DNA of 64,000 bases from Xanthomonas indica (GTDB lineage Bacteria; Pseudomonadota; Gammaproteobacteria; Xanthomonadales; Xanthomonadaceae). Shown here one piece after another: positions 1 to 8,789 of the stretch; position 1 is the first letter of the stretch; every line of letters starts with the position of its first letter. Both the position numbers and the translations under genes were made by a program. The DNA lies in assembly GCF_040529045.1 (NCBI RefSeq), contig NZ_CP131914.1, forward strand, positions 1,038,501 to 1,102,500. Reading direction: 5' to 3'. A model generated the notes under the pieces. It was not told the DNA's origin, did not search any database, and was given only the letters and a program-made list of their open reading frames with translations.

Positions 1-158
1 CCGAGCGGGCGGTGCAGGTCCAGCAGCCAGGGCCGCTGCGATACCGAGGCGACCATGCCCACGCCGACGAACAGCATGGTCAGGATCATCGCCGCCATCA
101 GCCAGTGCAGTACGCGCGCGAGCAGGTTGAAGTGCGCGGCGCGGTCGTCGCGGTTCAT
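1..158 (-). CDS. Cytochrome b561 family protein (N-terminal part, cut by window edge)
   Basis: Only the first ~52 codons lie inside the window. The start reads MNRDDRAAHFNLLARVLHW, followed by a hydrophobic helix and an H near residue 49 (LDLHRPLG). His residues in helix 1 and at the head of the next helix are typical haem b ligands of bacterial cytochrome b561. The family passes electrons from quinol at the inner membrane. The ATG overlaps the TGA of the catalase-like gene in an ATGA, so the two are translationally coupled. Pairing of a catalase-family peroxidase with b561 is recurrent in proteobacteria. The C-terminal part is not visible, so membership rests on the first helix and the context. 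Confidence 0.75.
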   Translation of the reverse strand, partial: MNRDDRAAHFNLLARVLHWLMAAMILTMLFVGVGMVASVSQRPWLLDLHRPL

Positions 159-1252
159 TGCGCACCTCCGTGCGGCGTGCCGGTGGCGTCGGGCGCCTGG
201 CCACGGGCGATCTCGCGCTCGCGGCGGTTGAAGGACTGCGAATACACCGCCGAGCGCGCGGCCAGGATCGGGTCGCCGGAGCCGGCGATGCCGCGCGGCA
301 GGATCAGCGGATCGTAGTTGAGGTCGCGGCACGGCCCGGTGGCCTGCGGCTCGGCATGGTCCAGCACCAGGGTGCCGGCGACCACCTGTTGGCGGTCCTG
401 CGGCCAGGGCTGCGAGGGGTCGTCGACCGGATCGCCGGGTGCGGCCACGGTCAGCACCAGGTCCCAGCGCAGCGGGCCGCGCGCCAGCCGCGCCTGCAGG
501 TCTTCGCTGAGGAAATCGGCATCGGCCTTGGCACGTTGCTCGGCCGACAGCGGTGCGAACGGGGTCTGCGGGCGCATCGACCAGCGCACCGCGTGCGTGC
601 TGCCGTCGGCGGCGGTGAAGCGGAACGCGTTGACGCCGTTGTACTGGGTGTTGGCCCAGCTATTCGACCATGGCGCGGTCTTGGCCCATTCCTGGAACTT
701 CTTCGCTTCCGGGTAGCGCTGCAGGAACGCCGCCATCTTCGCCGGGTCCGGCTTGCCGGTGGCCGGGTCCGGGCGCGCGGCCACGGTCTGCGCCATGAAG
801 CCCTCGGGGCTGGCGACCACGAAGAACGGGAAGCTGTTCATCGCCGTGCGCCACTCCTGGCCGTCGTCGCTGCGCAACTGCAGCGCCATGCTGCGCACGC
901 GGGCGGCGCCGTCGGCGCCATGCGGGTCGCCACCGCCGATCGACAGGCGGCCCAGCACCGGCACCGAGGCCTGTGCGAACACCCGCGCCGAGGACAGCGC
1001 GCTGCCCTGGCCGTTGCCCTCGAAATAGCCGCTGACGCACACGCCCTTGCTGTGCGCGCGGCGGAAGCCCGGATGCGGCGGGCCGCCGGCTTCGATGGCG
1101 TCGGTCATGCGCTGCGCGGTCAGCCGCTGCGGGCCGCCCAGCCAGCCGGCGCTCCAGGCGAAGGCGGCGGCGAGCACCGCGGCGATCGCGGCGATGGCGG
1201 CCAGCGCCGGCCAGGGCCGCCGGCGCGGCGGCGTGGAATCGGGACGGGACAT
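155..1252 (-). CDS. Catalase-family peroxidase (SrpA-like)
   Basis: A 365-residue haem peroxidase of the small catalase-related family. After a basic N-terminus and one membrane or signal segment (about residues 12-32) come a distal-pocket region with FRRAHSKGVCVSGYFEG (essential-type His) and a C-terminal RSAVYSQSFN in which the R-x3-Y spacing fits the proximal Tyr haem ligand. It is shorter than a clade catalase (~480 residues), as expected for SrpA-type proteins, which act more as periplasmic organic-peroxide peroxidases. The start at 1252 was chosen because AGGAG lies a normal distance upstream; longer in-frame starts run into unlikely low-complexity sequence. It is coupled by ATGA to the b561 gene, its probable electron donor. 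Confidence 0.82.
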   Translation of the reverse strand: MSRPDSTPPRRRPWPALAAIAAIAAVLAAAFAWSAGWLGGPQRLTAQRMTDAIEAGGPPHPGFRRAHSKGVCVSGYFEGNGQGSALSSARVFAQASVPVLGRLSIGGGDPHGADGAARVRSMALQLRSDDGQEWRTAMNSFPFFVVASPEGFMAQTVAARPDPATGKPDPAKMAAFLQRYPEAKKFQEWAKTAPWSNSWANTQYNGVNAFRFTAADGSTHAVRWSMRPQTPFAPLSAEQRAKADADFLSEDLQARLARGPLRWDLVLTVAAPGDPVDDPSQPWPQDRQQVVAGTLVLDHAEPQATGPCRDLNYDPLILPRGIAGSGDPILAARSAVYSQSFNRREREIARGQAPDATGTPHGGAQ

Positions 1253-1460
1253 GGGGCGGCTCCTGTGGCGGCGGCGAGGGAGGGCGCGGGCGGGCGCGGC
1301 GCAGGCGCTAGCAGACACGGTCGGGCATGAACGCCGTGCAGTGGTGGCGGCCTGCACGCGACCGGCCGCGGCAGCGTGCCATGACCGGCCGGGCACGACC
1401 ACGGCGGCGTCATCGGCGCTGCGCATAGAATCGCCGCATCTTGCGGGCAGGGAGTCGGCG

Positions 1461-2411
1461 ATGGCCGGTGCGATCGGGTGGGTGCTGGTGGGGCTGGCGT
1501 TCCTCGCGCTGGGCGGGGATTCGATCGTGAAGGCCGCCTCCGGCCTGGCGCAGCGCTGCGGCGCCTCGCCGTTCGTGGCCGGGTTGCTGCTGGTGGCCTT
1601 CGGCACCTCGTTACCGGAACTGGCGGTCAATGCGAGCGCCTACGCAGCCGGCGCGCAGGACCTGGCGCTGGGCAACGCGGTCGGCAGCAATCTGGCCAAT
1701 CTCGGCCTGACCCTGGGCCTGGCCGCGCTGGCGGCGCCGCTGCTGCTGCGCACGCGCCTGCTGCCGCCGCTGCTGGTGCTGCTGACCCTGGCGACGCTGG
1801 CGCTGATCGGCTTCGGTCTGGATGGCGCGATCTCGCGCGCCGAAGGCGTGGCGCTGCTGCTGGCCTTCGTCGGCGTGGTCGTCTTCCTGCTGCTGCGCGC
1901 GCGCCACGAGCCGGCCGCGCGCCAGCTCGGCGTGTCCGGCTACGCGGTGACCCGGACCGGACTGGTGCTGAACCTGCTACGCCTGCTGATCGCCCTGGTG
2001 CTGTTGAACGCCGGCGCCAATCTGGTGGTGGAGCACGCGCCGCGGCTGGGCGCGGCCTGGGGCCTGTCGCCGTTGCTGGTCGGCCTGCTGCCGGTGGCCA
2101 TCGGCACCGCGCTGCCGGAAGCGGCCGCCGCGGTGGCCGCCGCGCGCCGTGGCCAGGGCGACATGGTGGTCGGCCACGTGCTGGGCTCGAGCCTGTTCAA
2201 TCTGCTGGTGGTGATCGGCGGCATGGCGGCGCTGCGGCCGCTGCCGTTGCCGGCCTCGTTCGTGCGGCTGGAACTGCCGGCGGCGATCGCGCTGGCGGTG
2301 GTGCTGTACCCGATGCTGCGCGGCGACATGCGCCTGAGCCGCGGCGAGGGTGCAGTGCTGCTGGTGGCGTTCCTGGCGTGGGTGGGGCTGGAGCTGGCGT
2401 TGGTGGCGTGA
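1461..2411 (+). CDS. Calcium/sodium antiporter (CaCA family, YrbG-like)
   Basis: A 316-residue inner-membrane protein with two homologous halves. Each half carries an alpha repeat: GTSLPELAVNASA plus GNAVGSNLANLG in the first, and GTALPEAAAAVAAARRG plus GHVLGSSLFNLLV in the second. The Glu in each GT-LPE motif is the ion-binding acid of Na+/Ca2+ exchangers. About ten hydrophobic helices are visible. Length and repeat layout match YrbG-type exchangers. The ATG at 1461 is used because the upstream in-frame extension has no membrane-protein character. It faces the Mrp antiporter operon convergently, so two cation exchange systems are adjacent, but they are on opposite strands and not co-transcribed. 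Confidence 0.88.
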   Translation: MAGAIGWVLVGLAFLALGGDSIVKAASGLAQRCGASPFVAGLLLVAFGTSLPELAVNASAYAAGAQDLALGNAVGSNLANLGLTLGLAALAAPLLLRTRLLPPLLVLLTLATLALIGFGLDGAISRAEGVALLLAFVGVVVFLLLRARHEPAARQLGVSGYAVTRTGLVLNLLRLLIALVLLNAGANLVVEHAPRLGAAWGLSPLLVGLLPVAIGTALPEAAAAVAAARRGQGDMVVGHVLGSSLFNLLVVIGGMAALRPLPLPASFVRLELPAAIALAVVLYPMLRGDMRLSRGEGAVLLVAFLAWVGLELALVA

Positions 2412-2422
2412 GTGCCGAGAGT

Positions 2423-2461
2423 GGGGAATCGAGAATCGGGAATCGGAAAAGCTGCTCCTAC
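2423..2461. repeat. GGAATC-type direct repeats ending in a REP-like GCTCCTAC remnant
   Basis: Between the convergent antiporter genes the octamer-like units ggggaatc, gagaatcg and ggaatcgg follow one another and end in gctgctcctac, which resembles the right end of the REP palindromes found elsewhere in the window. A mirrored combination, gccgctcctgcgaatcccc, lies near 24610-24635. It is probably a decayed repeat rather than a functional terminator. Confidence 0.45.
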
Positions 2462-2475
2462 GCAGACCCGCACGC

Positions 2476-2847
2476 TCAGCGCCCGTCCGGCTGCTCCGGC
2501 GGCGGCAGCCCTTCCTGCTCGGCATGGTCGCTGCCCGGCACCTGCGGGCGTTGCTCCAGCATCAGCGACAGCGCCGCCTTGGCCATCATGTGCGCGCTGA
2601 TCGGCGCGGTGATGAACAGGAACGCGGTGATCAGCAGCTCGCGCGGCTGCGGGTCCTGGCCCAGGAACAGGTGGTAGCCGACCGAGGCCAGCAGCACGCA
2701 GCCCACGCCCAACGTACTGGCCTTGGTCGGCGCGTGCAGGCGCTTGAAGAAGTCCGACAGCTTCACCAGCCCCAGCGCGCCGATCAGGATGAAGAAGCAG
2801 CCGACGATCAGCAGCAGCGACAGCCCCACCTGCAACACGCCGATCAT
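2476..2847 (-). CDS. mnhG: Mrp/Mnh Na+/H+ antiporter subunit G
   Basis: A 123-residue small membrane subunit and the last gene of the Mrp operon. Three hydrophobic segments are visible, with the family pattern GALGLVKLSDFFKRLHAPTK between helices 1 and 2, as in MnhG/PhaG. The C-terminal ~30 residues are hydrophilic and variable. Its ATG overlaps the stop of mnhF (ATGA). MrpG has no known catalytic residue but is required for assembly or function of the full complex in other bacteria. Confidence 0.9.
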   Translation of the reverse strand: MIGVLQVGLSLLLIVGCFFILIGALGLVKLSDFFKRLHAPTKASTLGVGCVLLASVGYHLFLGQDPQPRELLITAFLFITAPISAHMMAKAALSLMLEQRPQVPGSDHAEQEGLPPPEQPDGR

Positions 2848-3128
2848 TCGACGATGTCCCGGCGCAGCACGTACTTGCTCAGCACCACGGTGCTGCCGAA
2901 GCCGAGCATGGCGATGATCAGCGCGGCCTCGAAGTACACCGGCGAATCCAGGTACATGCCGAACAGCATCAGCTCGGCGATCGCGGTCACCGACAGCGTG
3001 TCCAGCGCCAGGATGCGGTCGGGCACGGTCGGCCCGCGCAGCAGCCGCCACAGCGCCAGCAGCATCGCCAGCGCCACCACGTGCATGCACACCACGATCG
3101 TGGTCTCGATGAACATGTGGCTGTTCAT
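2844..3128 (-). CDS. mnhF: Mrp/Mnh Na+/H+ antiporter subunit F
   Basis: A 94-residue protein with three transmembrane helices. It carries the subunit F signature RLLRGPTVPDRILALDTLS between the first two helices; the Asp in this PDRxxALD motif is the conserved acidic residue of the family. The start at 3128 overlaps the mnhE stop in an ATGA, which fixes the start over longer in-frame possibilities. It works within the Mrp complex, which exports Na+ (or K+) in exchange for protons. Confidence 0.9.
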   Translation of the reverse strand: MNSHMFIETTIVVCMHVVALAMLLALWRLLRGPTVPDRILALDTLSVTAIAELMLFGMYLDSPVYFEAALIIAMLGFGSTVVLSKYVLRRDIVE

Positions 3129-3628
3129 GGGAAGATCTCCATCAATGGCGCCTCGTAGCGCGTCTTGATCTGCCGGATCACGGTCTCGGCATCGTCCAGG
3201 TGCAGCACGTGCACCAGCAGGTACTTGCGGTCGTCCGACAGCGCCGCCGACACCGTGCCCGGGGTCAGGGTGATCATGCTGGTCAGCGCGGCGATGCCGT
3301 GGATGTTGGCGATGTCCAGCGGCACCCAGATGAAGCCGGGGTGGATGCGCTTCTCCGGGCCGAGCACCTGCAGCGCCACCACCACGTTGGAGCGCACGAT
3401 GTCCCACGCCGCCACGCACAGCATCTTCGGTACCGAGCGCAGCGAGCCGATGCGGGCGAACTCGCGGTCCAGGCGCGCGGCGAACAGCGGCACCGCCACG
3501 CCCAGCACCGCCCCCAGCAGCAGCTGGCCGAGGCTGAAGCTGTCGCTCATCAGCAGCCAGAACGCGATGATGGTCAGGCTCAGCGGCCAGGACGGGAACA
3601 GGCGGCGCGACCAGGGACGGGCGGACAT
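3125..3628 (-). CDS. mnhE: Mrp/Mnh Na+/H+ antiporter subunit E
   Basis: A 167-residue subunit with two to three N-terminal hydrophobic helices and a cytoplasmic C-terminal part. The stretch TLTPGTVSAALSDDRKYLLV and the following HVLHLDD match the conserved TPGT...LHxLD core of MnhE/PhaE. It starts one base after the mnhD stop and overlaps mnhF by four bases, so it is firmly inside the operon. Confidence 0.9.
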   Translation of the reverse strand: MSARPWSRRLFPSWPLSLTIIAFWLLMSDSFSLGQLLLGAVLGVAVPLFAARLDREFARIGSLRSVPKMLCVAAWDIVRSNVVVALQVLGPEKRIHPGFIWVPLDIANIHGIAALTSMITLTPGTVSAALSDDRKYLLVHVLHLDDAETVIRQIKTRYEAPLMEIFP

Positions 3629-3629
3629 G

Positions 3630-5192
3630 TCAGGGCTCCCGCAGGATCGGCGCGGTGGCGCGCAGCTGGGTGGTGTAGTCGGCCGGGCGCAGCAGTTGCG
3701 CGGCGGCGGCTTCGCTGTAGCGCAGCAGCGGCCCGGCGGCCACGGTCATCGCCACGCCGTAGCCGAGCAGCAGCACGGTGGCGGCGGTTTCCAGCGGCCG
3801 CGCCGGCGCCTTGCGCGGCGCCGGGCGCGGCAGCTCGACGGTGCCGTCCTCGGCTGCCTCCTGGTCGCCGGGCACGCGCCAGAACAGGCGCACGCCGCCG
3901 CGGGTCAGGCCCATGATCACCATCAGGCTGCTGAGCAGCACCGCGGCCCACACCGGCGCGTTCAGCCCGCCCGGGGTCGCGCTGAGGATCGCCACCTTGG
4001 CCAGGAAGCCGGACAGCGGCGGCAGCCCGGCCACCGAGATCGCCGCGATCAGGAACAGCACGCCGGGCACGGTCTTGCCCGGCAGCGGCGCGATGATCTC
4101 CTTGCGGTCGCTGGCGCCGCCGCGGCGACGCCGGATCAGGTCGGCGATCATGAACAGCGCCGCGGCGACGAAGCTGCTGTGCGCCAGGTAGTACAGCCCG
4201 GCGCCGAGCGTGCCCGGCGCGTCCAGGGCGAAGGCCACGAACAGCGTCGCCGCCGACACGATCACTAGGTAGCCGATCAGCACCCGCAGGCGCACCGCCG
4301 CCAGCACCCCCAGCGCGGCCAGCAGCAACGTCGCCAGGCCCAGCCACAGCAGCCAGTTGCGGCCGTAGCCGTCCAGCGCCTGCGCCTGGCTGCCCAGGAT
4401 CAGCGTGCTCACCCGCAGCACCGCATACAGGCCGACCTTGGTCATGATCACGAACAGCGCCGCCACTGGCGCCGGCGCGCGCGCATAGGTCTCCGGCAGC
4501 CACAGGTACAGCGGCAGCAGCGCGGCCTTGGCGCAGAACACCAGCAGCAACAGGCCGAACGCGGCCTTGATCAGCGCCACGTTCTGCGGTGGCGCCTGCG
4601 CCACGCGCTGCGACAGCTCGGCCATGTTCAGCGAGCCGAGCAGCGCGTACAGCAGGCCCAGCGCGATCAGGAACACGGTGGAGGAGGTGACGTTGAACAC
4701 CACGTAGTGGAAGCCCACGCGCAGGCGCAGGCTGCGCCCGCCGCTGAGCAGCAGGCCGTAGGAGGCGATCAGCATCACCTCGAAGAACACGAACAGGTTG
4801 AACACGTCGCCGGTCAGGAACGCGCCGTTGAGGCCGGCCAGCTGGAACTGGAACAGCGCATGGAAATGCGGCGCGCGGCGGTCCCAGCCGGCGCAGGCGT
4901 GCAGCAGGCAGGCGCCGGCGAGCAGGGTGGTGGTCGCCAGCATCCACGCCGACAGGCGATCGGCCATCAGCACGATGCCCAGCCGCGAGGGCCAGTCGCC
5001 GAGCAGGTAGGCGTGGACCTGGCCATCGCTCACCTGCACGCACAGCGCCAGCACCGCCGCGGCCAGCGCCGCCATCGCGGTCCAGGCGACCACGCGGCGC
5101 ACTTTGCGGCCGTAGCGGCGGTGCTCCACGAACAGCGACAGCGCCGCGCCGAGCAAGGGGATCAGGATCGGCAGGATCAGCAGATGGGTCAC
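3630..5192 (-). CDS. mnhD: Mrp/Mnh Na+/H+ antiporter subunit D
   Basis: A 520-residue polytopic protein of the proton-translocating NADH-quinone oxidoreductase (NuoL/M/N-like) family. About 14 helices are visible. Family acidic and basic channel residues appear in context, for example FVFFEVMLIASYG (helix 5 Glu) and AALLPLYLWLPETYARAP (helix 7 Lys and downstream region). It is one of the two large antiporter-like modules of the complex, with MnhA. The ATG overlaps the mnhC stop (ATGA). The C-terminal ~60 residues are more hydrophilic. Confidence 0.92.
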   Translation of the reverse strand: MTHLLILPILIPLLGAALSLFVEHRRYGRKVRRVVAWTAMAALAAAVLALCVQVSDGQVHAYLLGDWPSRLGIVLMADRLSAWMLATTTLLAGACLLHACAGWDRRAPHFHALFQFQLAGLNGAFLTGDVFNLFVFFEVMLIASYGLLLSGGRSLRLRVGFHYVVFNVTSSTVFLIALGLLYALLGSLNMAELSQRVAQAPPQNVALIKAAFGLLLLVFCAKAALLPLYLWLPETYARAPAPVAALFVIMTKVGLYAVLRVSTLILGSQAQALDGYGRNWLLWLGLATLLLAALGVLAAVRLRVLIGYLVIVSAATLFVAFALDAPGTLGAGLYYLAHSSFVAAALFMIADLIRRRRGGASDRKEIIAPLPGKTVPGVLFLIAAISVAGLPPLSGFLAKVAILSATPGGLNAPVWAAVLLSSLMVIMGLTRGGVRLFWRVPGDQEAAEDGTVELPRPAPRKAPARPLETAATVLLLGYGVAMTVAAGPLLRYSEAAAAQLLRPADYTTQLRATAPILREP

Positions 5193-5554
5193 GGCGCCTC
5201 CCCGTCGGCAGGATCGGGGTCCGGGCGCGCATCGACGTGGTCGCTGTGGTTGTCGCCGCGGCTGCGCATCGCCAGCACGATGCTGACCGCGGTCATCGCG
5301 AAGGCGATCACGATCGCGGTCAGCACCAGCGCCTGCGGCAGCGGATCGGCGTGCTCGGCCAGGGTCGGGGCGATGCCGTCGCGCAGTACCGGCGCCTTGC
5401 CCTGCACCAGCCGGCCGCCGGCGAAGATCAGCAGGTTGGTGGCATAGGACAGCACGGTCATGCCCAGGATCACGTCGAAGCTGCGCGCGCGCAGCAGCAA
5501 GTACACGCCGACCGCCGTCAGCACCCCGATCGCGCTCGCCAGTGCCAGTTCCAT
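5189..5554 (-). CDS. mnhC: Mrp/Mnh Na+/H+ antiporter subunit C
   Basis: A 121-residue homologue of NuoK with three transmembrane helices. The pattern DVILGMTVLSYATNLLIF followed by DPLPQALVLTAIVIAFAM is the family core (GLxxLSxAxNL and DPLPQALVLTAIVI). The ATG shares one base with the TGA of the fused A/B subunit, and the stop overlaps the start of mnhD, giving close translational coupling. Confidence 0.92.
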   Translation of the reverse strand: MELALASAIGVLTAVGVYLLLRARSFDVILGMTVLSYATNLLIFAGGRLVQGKAPVLRDGIAPTLAEHADPLPQALVLTAIVIAFAMTAVSIVLAMRSRGDNHSDHVDARPDPDPADGEAP

Positions 5555-8385
5555 CAGGGCATCTCCCCGGTGATGGCCGACCGCCGCGTCGGATCGATCT
5601 GCCCGCGCTGCGAATCGCGGGTGCGCGAAGGCTTGATCGTGCCCATCATCGACAGGGTCAGCATGGTGCCGCCGAACACCACCAGGTACACGCCGGTATC
5701 GAAGATCAGCGCGCTGGCCAGCGGCACGCTGCCGATCAGCGGCACGTCCAGGTCCAGATGGCCGCTGGTCAGGAACGGCACGCCGAACAGCATCGAGACC
5801 ATGCCGCCGAGCGTGGCCAGCAGCAGGCCCAGGCCGATGCAGCGGATGTAGTCGAAGCCGAAGCGCGACTCCACCGAGGCCGCGCCCTGGATCACGTACT
5901 GCATCAGCAGCGGCACCGCCAGCACCAGCCCGGCGATGAAGCCGCCGCCGGGCGCGTTGTGGCCGCGCAGGAACAGGAAGATCGACACGGTCATGGTCAG
6001 CGGGAACATCAGCTGCGCCAGGTCGGCCGGTACCGGCAGCTTGATCGGCGGCCCCGGCATGACCTTCTCCGGTGCCATCCGCGCGCGCCGCAGCAGCGCG
6101 TGCACTACCAGCGCGGCGATGCCGAACACGGTGATCTCGCCGAAGGTATCGAAGCCGCGGAAGTCCACCAGGATCACGTTGACCACGTTGCGGCCATAGG
6201 CCTCCGGCAGCGCGCGCTGCAGCAGTTCGCCGGCCATGGTCGTTGCCGGCCGGGTCATCACCGAATACGCCAGCAGCGCCATGCCGCCACCGGCGGCGAT
6301 CGCCAGGGCCGCATCGCGCCAACGCCGCCAGCGCCGCGGCTCCGGTGGCGAGGCCTTGGGCAGGTAGTTCATGCCCAGCAGCATCAGCACCAGGGTGACC
6401 ATCTCCACCAGCAACTGGGTCAGCGCCAGGTCCGGCGCCGACAGGAACACGAACACCAGGCTCACGCCCAGCCCGCTGCCACCCAGCACCAGCACCGCCA
6501 GCAGCCGTTGCCGATACAGGAACAGCGTGGACAGCGCGCAACTGAGGATCAGCAGCCACAGGCCCCAGCCCAGCAGCGGCATCCCCTGCGGCGCCGGCCA
6601 CTGCTGCCACAGCGGCGCCGCGCGTAGCAGCGGCGCGGCGGCCACCACCACCGCGGCCAGCACCAGCCAGCGCAGGCTGCGCTGCAGGCTGCCGTTGGCG
6701 AGCACGCGGGTGAAGCGCGCGGCCAGGCCGAACAGGGTCTGCACGTGCCAGTGGAACACGCGCTTGCCCAGCGAGCGGCGCACTTCGGTATACAGCGCGG
6801 TCAGCCGGCGTAGGCCGAAATACAGCGCCACGCCGCCGACCACGCCGGCGATGCTCATCGCCAGCGGCGCGTTCCAGCCGTGCCACACCGCCAGGCTGTA
6901 GTCGGGCAGGGCATCGCCGAGGATCGCGCCGGCGGCAGCGCGCAGCACCGGCGCCACGGTCAGCGCCGGCACGATGCCGACCGCCACGCACACCAGCACC
7001 AGGATCTCCACCGGAATCTTCATCCAGCGCGGTGGCTCGTGCGGCATCGTGTCCAGGTCGCGCGGGCCGCGGCCGAAGAAGGTCTCGTAGACGAAGCGCA
7101 GGCTGTAGGCCACGCCGAACACGCCGGCCAGCAGCGCCGAAGTCGCGGTGAACACGCGCATCGCCGCCGGGCCGTCGGCGCCCAGCGCCTCGGCGAAGAA
7201 CATTTCCTTGGACAGGAAGCCGTTGAGCAGCGGGATGCCGGCCATCGACAGCGAGGCGGTGATCGCCAGCGCGCTGGTGATCGGCATCCAGCGGCGCAGG
7301 TTGCCGAGCCGGCGCATGTCGCGGGTGTGGGTCTCGTGGTCGATGATGCCGGCGGCCATGAACAGCGAGGCCTTGAACACCGCGTGGTTGAGGATGTGGA
7401 ACACGCCGGCCACCACCGCCATCGGTGTGGACAGCCCGAACAGCATGGTGATCAGGCCCAGGTGCGAGATCGTCGAATACGCCAGCAGGCCCTTGAGATC
7501 GTGCTGGAAGATCGCGAACCAGGCGCCGGTGAGCAGGGTGATCGCGCCGATGCCGCTGACCGTGTAGAAGAACAGGTCGCTGCCGGCCAGCGCCGGATGC
7601 AGCCGCGCCAGCAGGAACACGCCGGCCTTCACCATCGTCGCCGAGTGCAGGTACGCCGACACCGGAGTGGGCGCGGCCATCGCGTGCGGCAACCAGAAGT
7701 GGAACGGGAACTGCGCGCTCTTGGTGAAGATGCCGAGCAGGATCAGCCCCAGCGCCCACGGATACAGCGCACTGGCGCGGATCACGTCGCCGGCGGCGAG
7801 CACCGCGTCGAGCTGGTAGCTGCCGACGATGCGCCCGAGCAGCAGCACGCCGCCCAGCAACGCCAGGCCGCCGCCGCCGGTGATCACCAGCGCCATGCGC
7901 GCGCCGTCGCGCGCGTCCTGGCGGTGCGACCAGAAGCCGATCAGCAGGAACGAACTGATGCTGGTGAGTTCCCAGAACACCATCAGCAGCAACAGATTGC
8001 CGGCGATCACCATGCCCAGCATCGCGCCCATGAACAGCAGCAGGCAGCCATAGAAGCGCGCCGCGTTCTCGCGCGCGCTCAGGTAGTAGTGCGCGTACAT
8101 CACCACCAGCGCACCGATCGCCAGGACCAGGCCGGCGAACATCCAGGCCAGCCCGTCCAGGCGCAGCGAGAACTGCAGGCCGATCTGCGGCAACCAGGCG
8201 TGGTCGGCGCGAACGATGCCGCCTTCGAGCACCGTGGGCGTCAGCGCGCCGAGCACCGCCAGTCCCGCCAACGGCGCCAGCGCCGCGGCCCAGGCCAGGG
8301 TGGCGCGCGAGCGGTGGCGCAGGGCAACCACGGCCACTGCCATCAGAAATGGCAAGGCCAGCAGGATGTCGAGGGCTGGGATCAT
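5554..8385 (-). CDS. mnhA: Mrp/Mnh Na+/H+ antiporter fused subunits A+B
   Basis: A 943-residue membrane protein and first gene of the operon. Residues ~1-780 form the NuoL-like MnhA part with the helix 5 and helix 7/8 signatures (LLMVFWELTSISSFLLIGFW; FPFHFWLPHAMAAPTPVSAY). Residues ~800-925 match MnhB (FLFLRGHNAPGGGFIAGLV; DTGVYLVVFGGTMLTLS). Fusion of A and B is typical of the proteobacterial group 2 (Pha-type) Mrp systems, which have six genes instead of seven. The promoter should lie in the 404-base gap upstream. The complex supports Na+/alkali tolerance and pH homeostasis in characterised relatives. Confidence 0.93.
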   Translation of the reverse strand: MIPALDILLALPFLMAVAVVALRHRSRATLAWAAALAPLAGLAVLGALTPTVLEGGIVRADHAWLPQIGLQFSLRLDGLAWMFAGLVLAIGALVVMYAHYYLSARENAARFYGCLLLFMGAMLGMVIAGNLLLLMVFWELTSISSFLLIGFWSHRQDARDGARMALVITGGGGLALLGGVLLLGRIVGSYQLDAVLAAGDVIRASALYPWALGLILLGIFTKSAQFPFHFWLPHAMAAPTPVSAYLHSATMVKAGVFLLARLHPALAGSDLFFYTVSGIGAITLLTGAWFAIFQHDLKGLLAYSTISHLGLITMLFGLSTPMAVVAGVFHILNHAVFKASLFMAAGIIDHETHTRDMRRLGNLRRWMPITSALAITASLSMAGIPLLNGFLSKEMFFAEALGADGPAAMRVFTATSALLAGVFGVAYSLRFVYETFFGRGPRDLDTMPHEPPRWMKIPVEILVLVCVAVGIVPALTVAPVLRAAAGAILGDALPDYSLAVWHGWNAPLAMSIAGVVGGVALYFGLRRLTALYTEVRRSLGKRVFHWHVQTLFGLAARFTRVLANGSLQRSLRWLVLAAVVVAAAPLLRAAPLWQQWPAPQGMPLLGWGLWLLILSCALSTLFLYRQRLLAVLVLGGSGLGVSLVFVFLSAPDLALTQLLVEMVTLVLMLLGMNYLPKASPPEPRRWRRWRDAALAIAAGGGMALLAYSVMTRPATTMAGELLQRALPEAYGRNVVNVILVDFRGFDTFGEITVFGIAALVVHALLRRARMAPEKVMPGPPIKLPVPADLAQLMFPLTMTVSIFLFLRGHNAPGGGFIAGLVLAVPLLMQYVIQGAASVESRFGFDYIRCIGLGLLLATLGGMVSMLFGVPFLTSGHLDLDVPLIGSVPLASALIFDTGVYLVVFGGTMLTLSMMGTIKPSRTRDSQRGQIDPTRRSAITGEMP

Positions 8386-8789
8386 GCAGGGAATACGAGA
8401 TTCGCGAGCAGGAGCCCGAGTGTAACAGGCGCATCACGGCGGTGGCCGGCGCGGGAACGGAAGGCGTGCACGGGCATGCCGACAGCGTAGCTGCGGGCAA
8501 GTGACGCGCTTGCGAGCGCGCGTGCGTGGGTAATGTCGCAGGTCGGCGCTGCACGCGTGCGCCTGCCATGTTGCGCGTGCGTTCCAGGTTGGGGTGCGTT
8601 CTGCAGCACAGCGGCGTCGCCTTCGATGCGCGCGGCGCTGCGCGCGGCGCGGGCCAGGTCGGCGGTGAGCATCGCGATCGTCGGCGGCTGCGCATGCCTG
8701 CGCCGCGCCTTGCCGTCGCCACCGGCCGTAGCGTGCCGATCGGTGCGCGGTCCGGACGCAAATGGCGGGACACGCACTATCCTGTGTCG
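8386..8789. other. Divergent intergenic region between the Mrp operon and a reductase gene
   Basis: About 400 bases with no convincing gene. Open frames here are low-complexity Arg/Ala-rich shadows of high GC. It must hold the Mrp promoter on one strand and the promoter of the gene at 8790 on the other. A TATCCT sits at 8779-8784 but is too close to the start to be used with confidence. No repeat or strong hairpin was recognised. Confidence 0.5.
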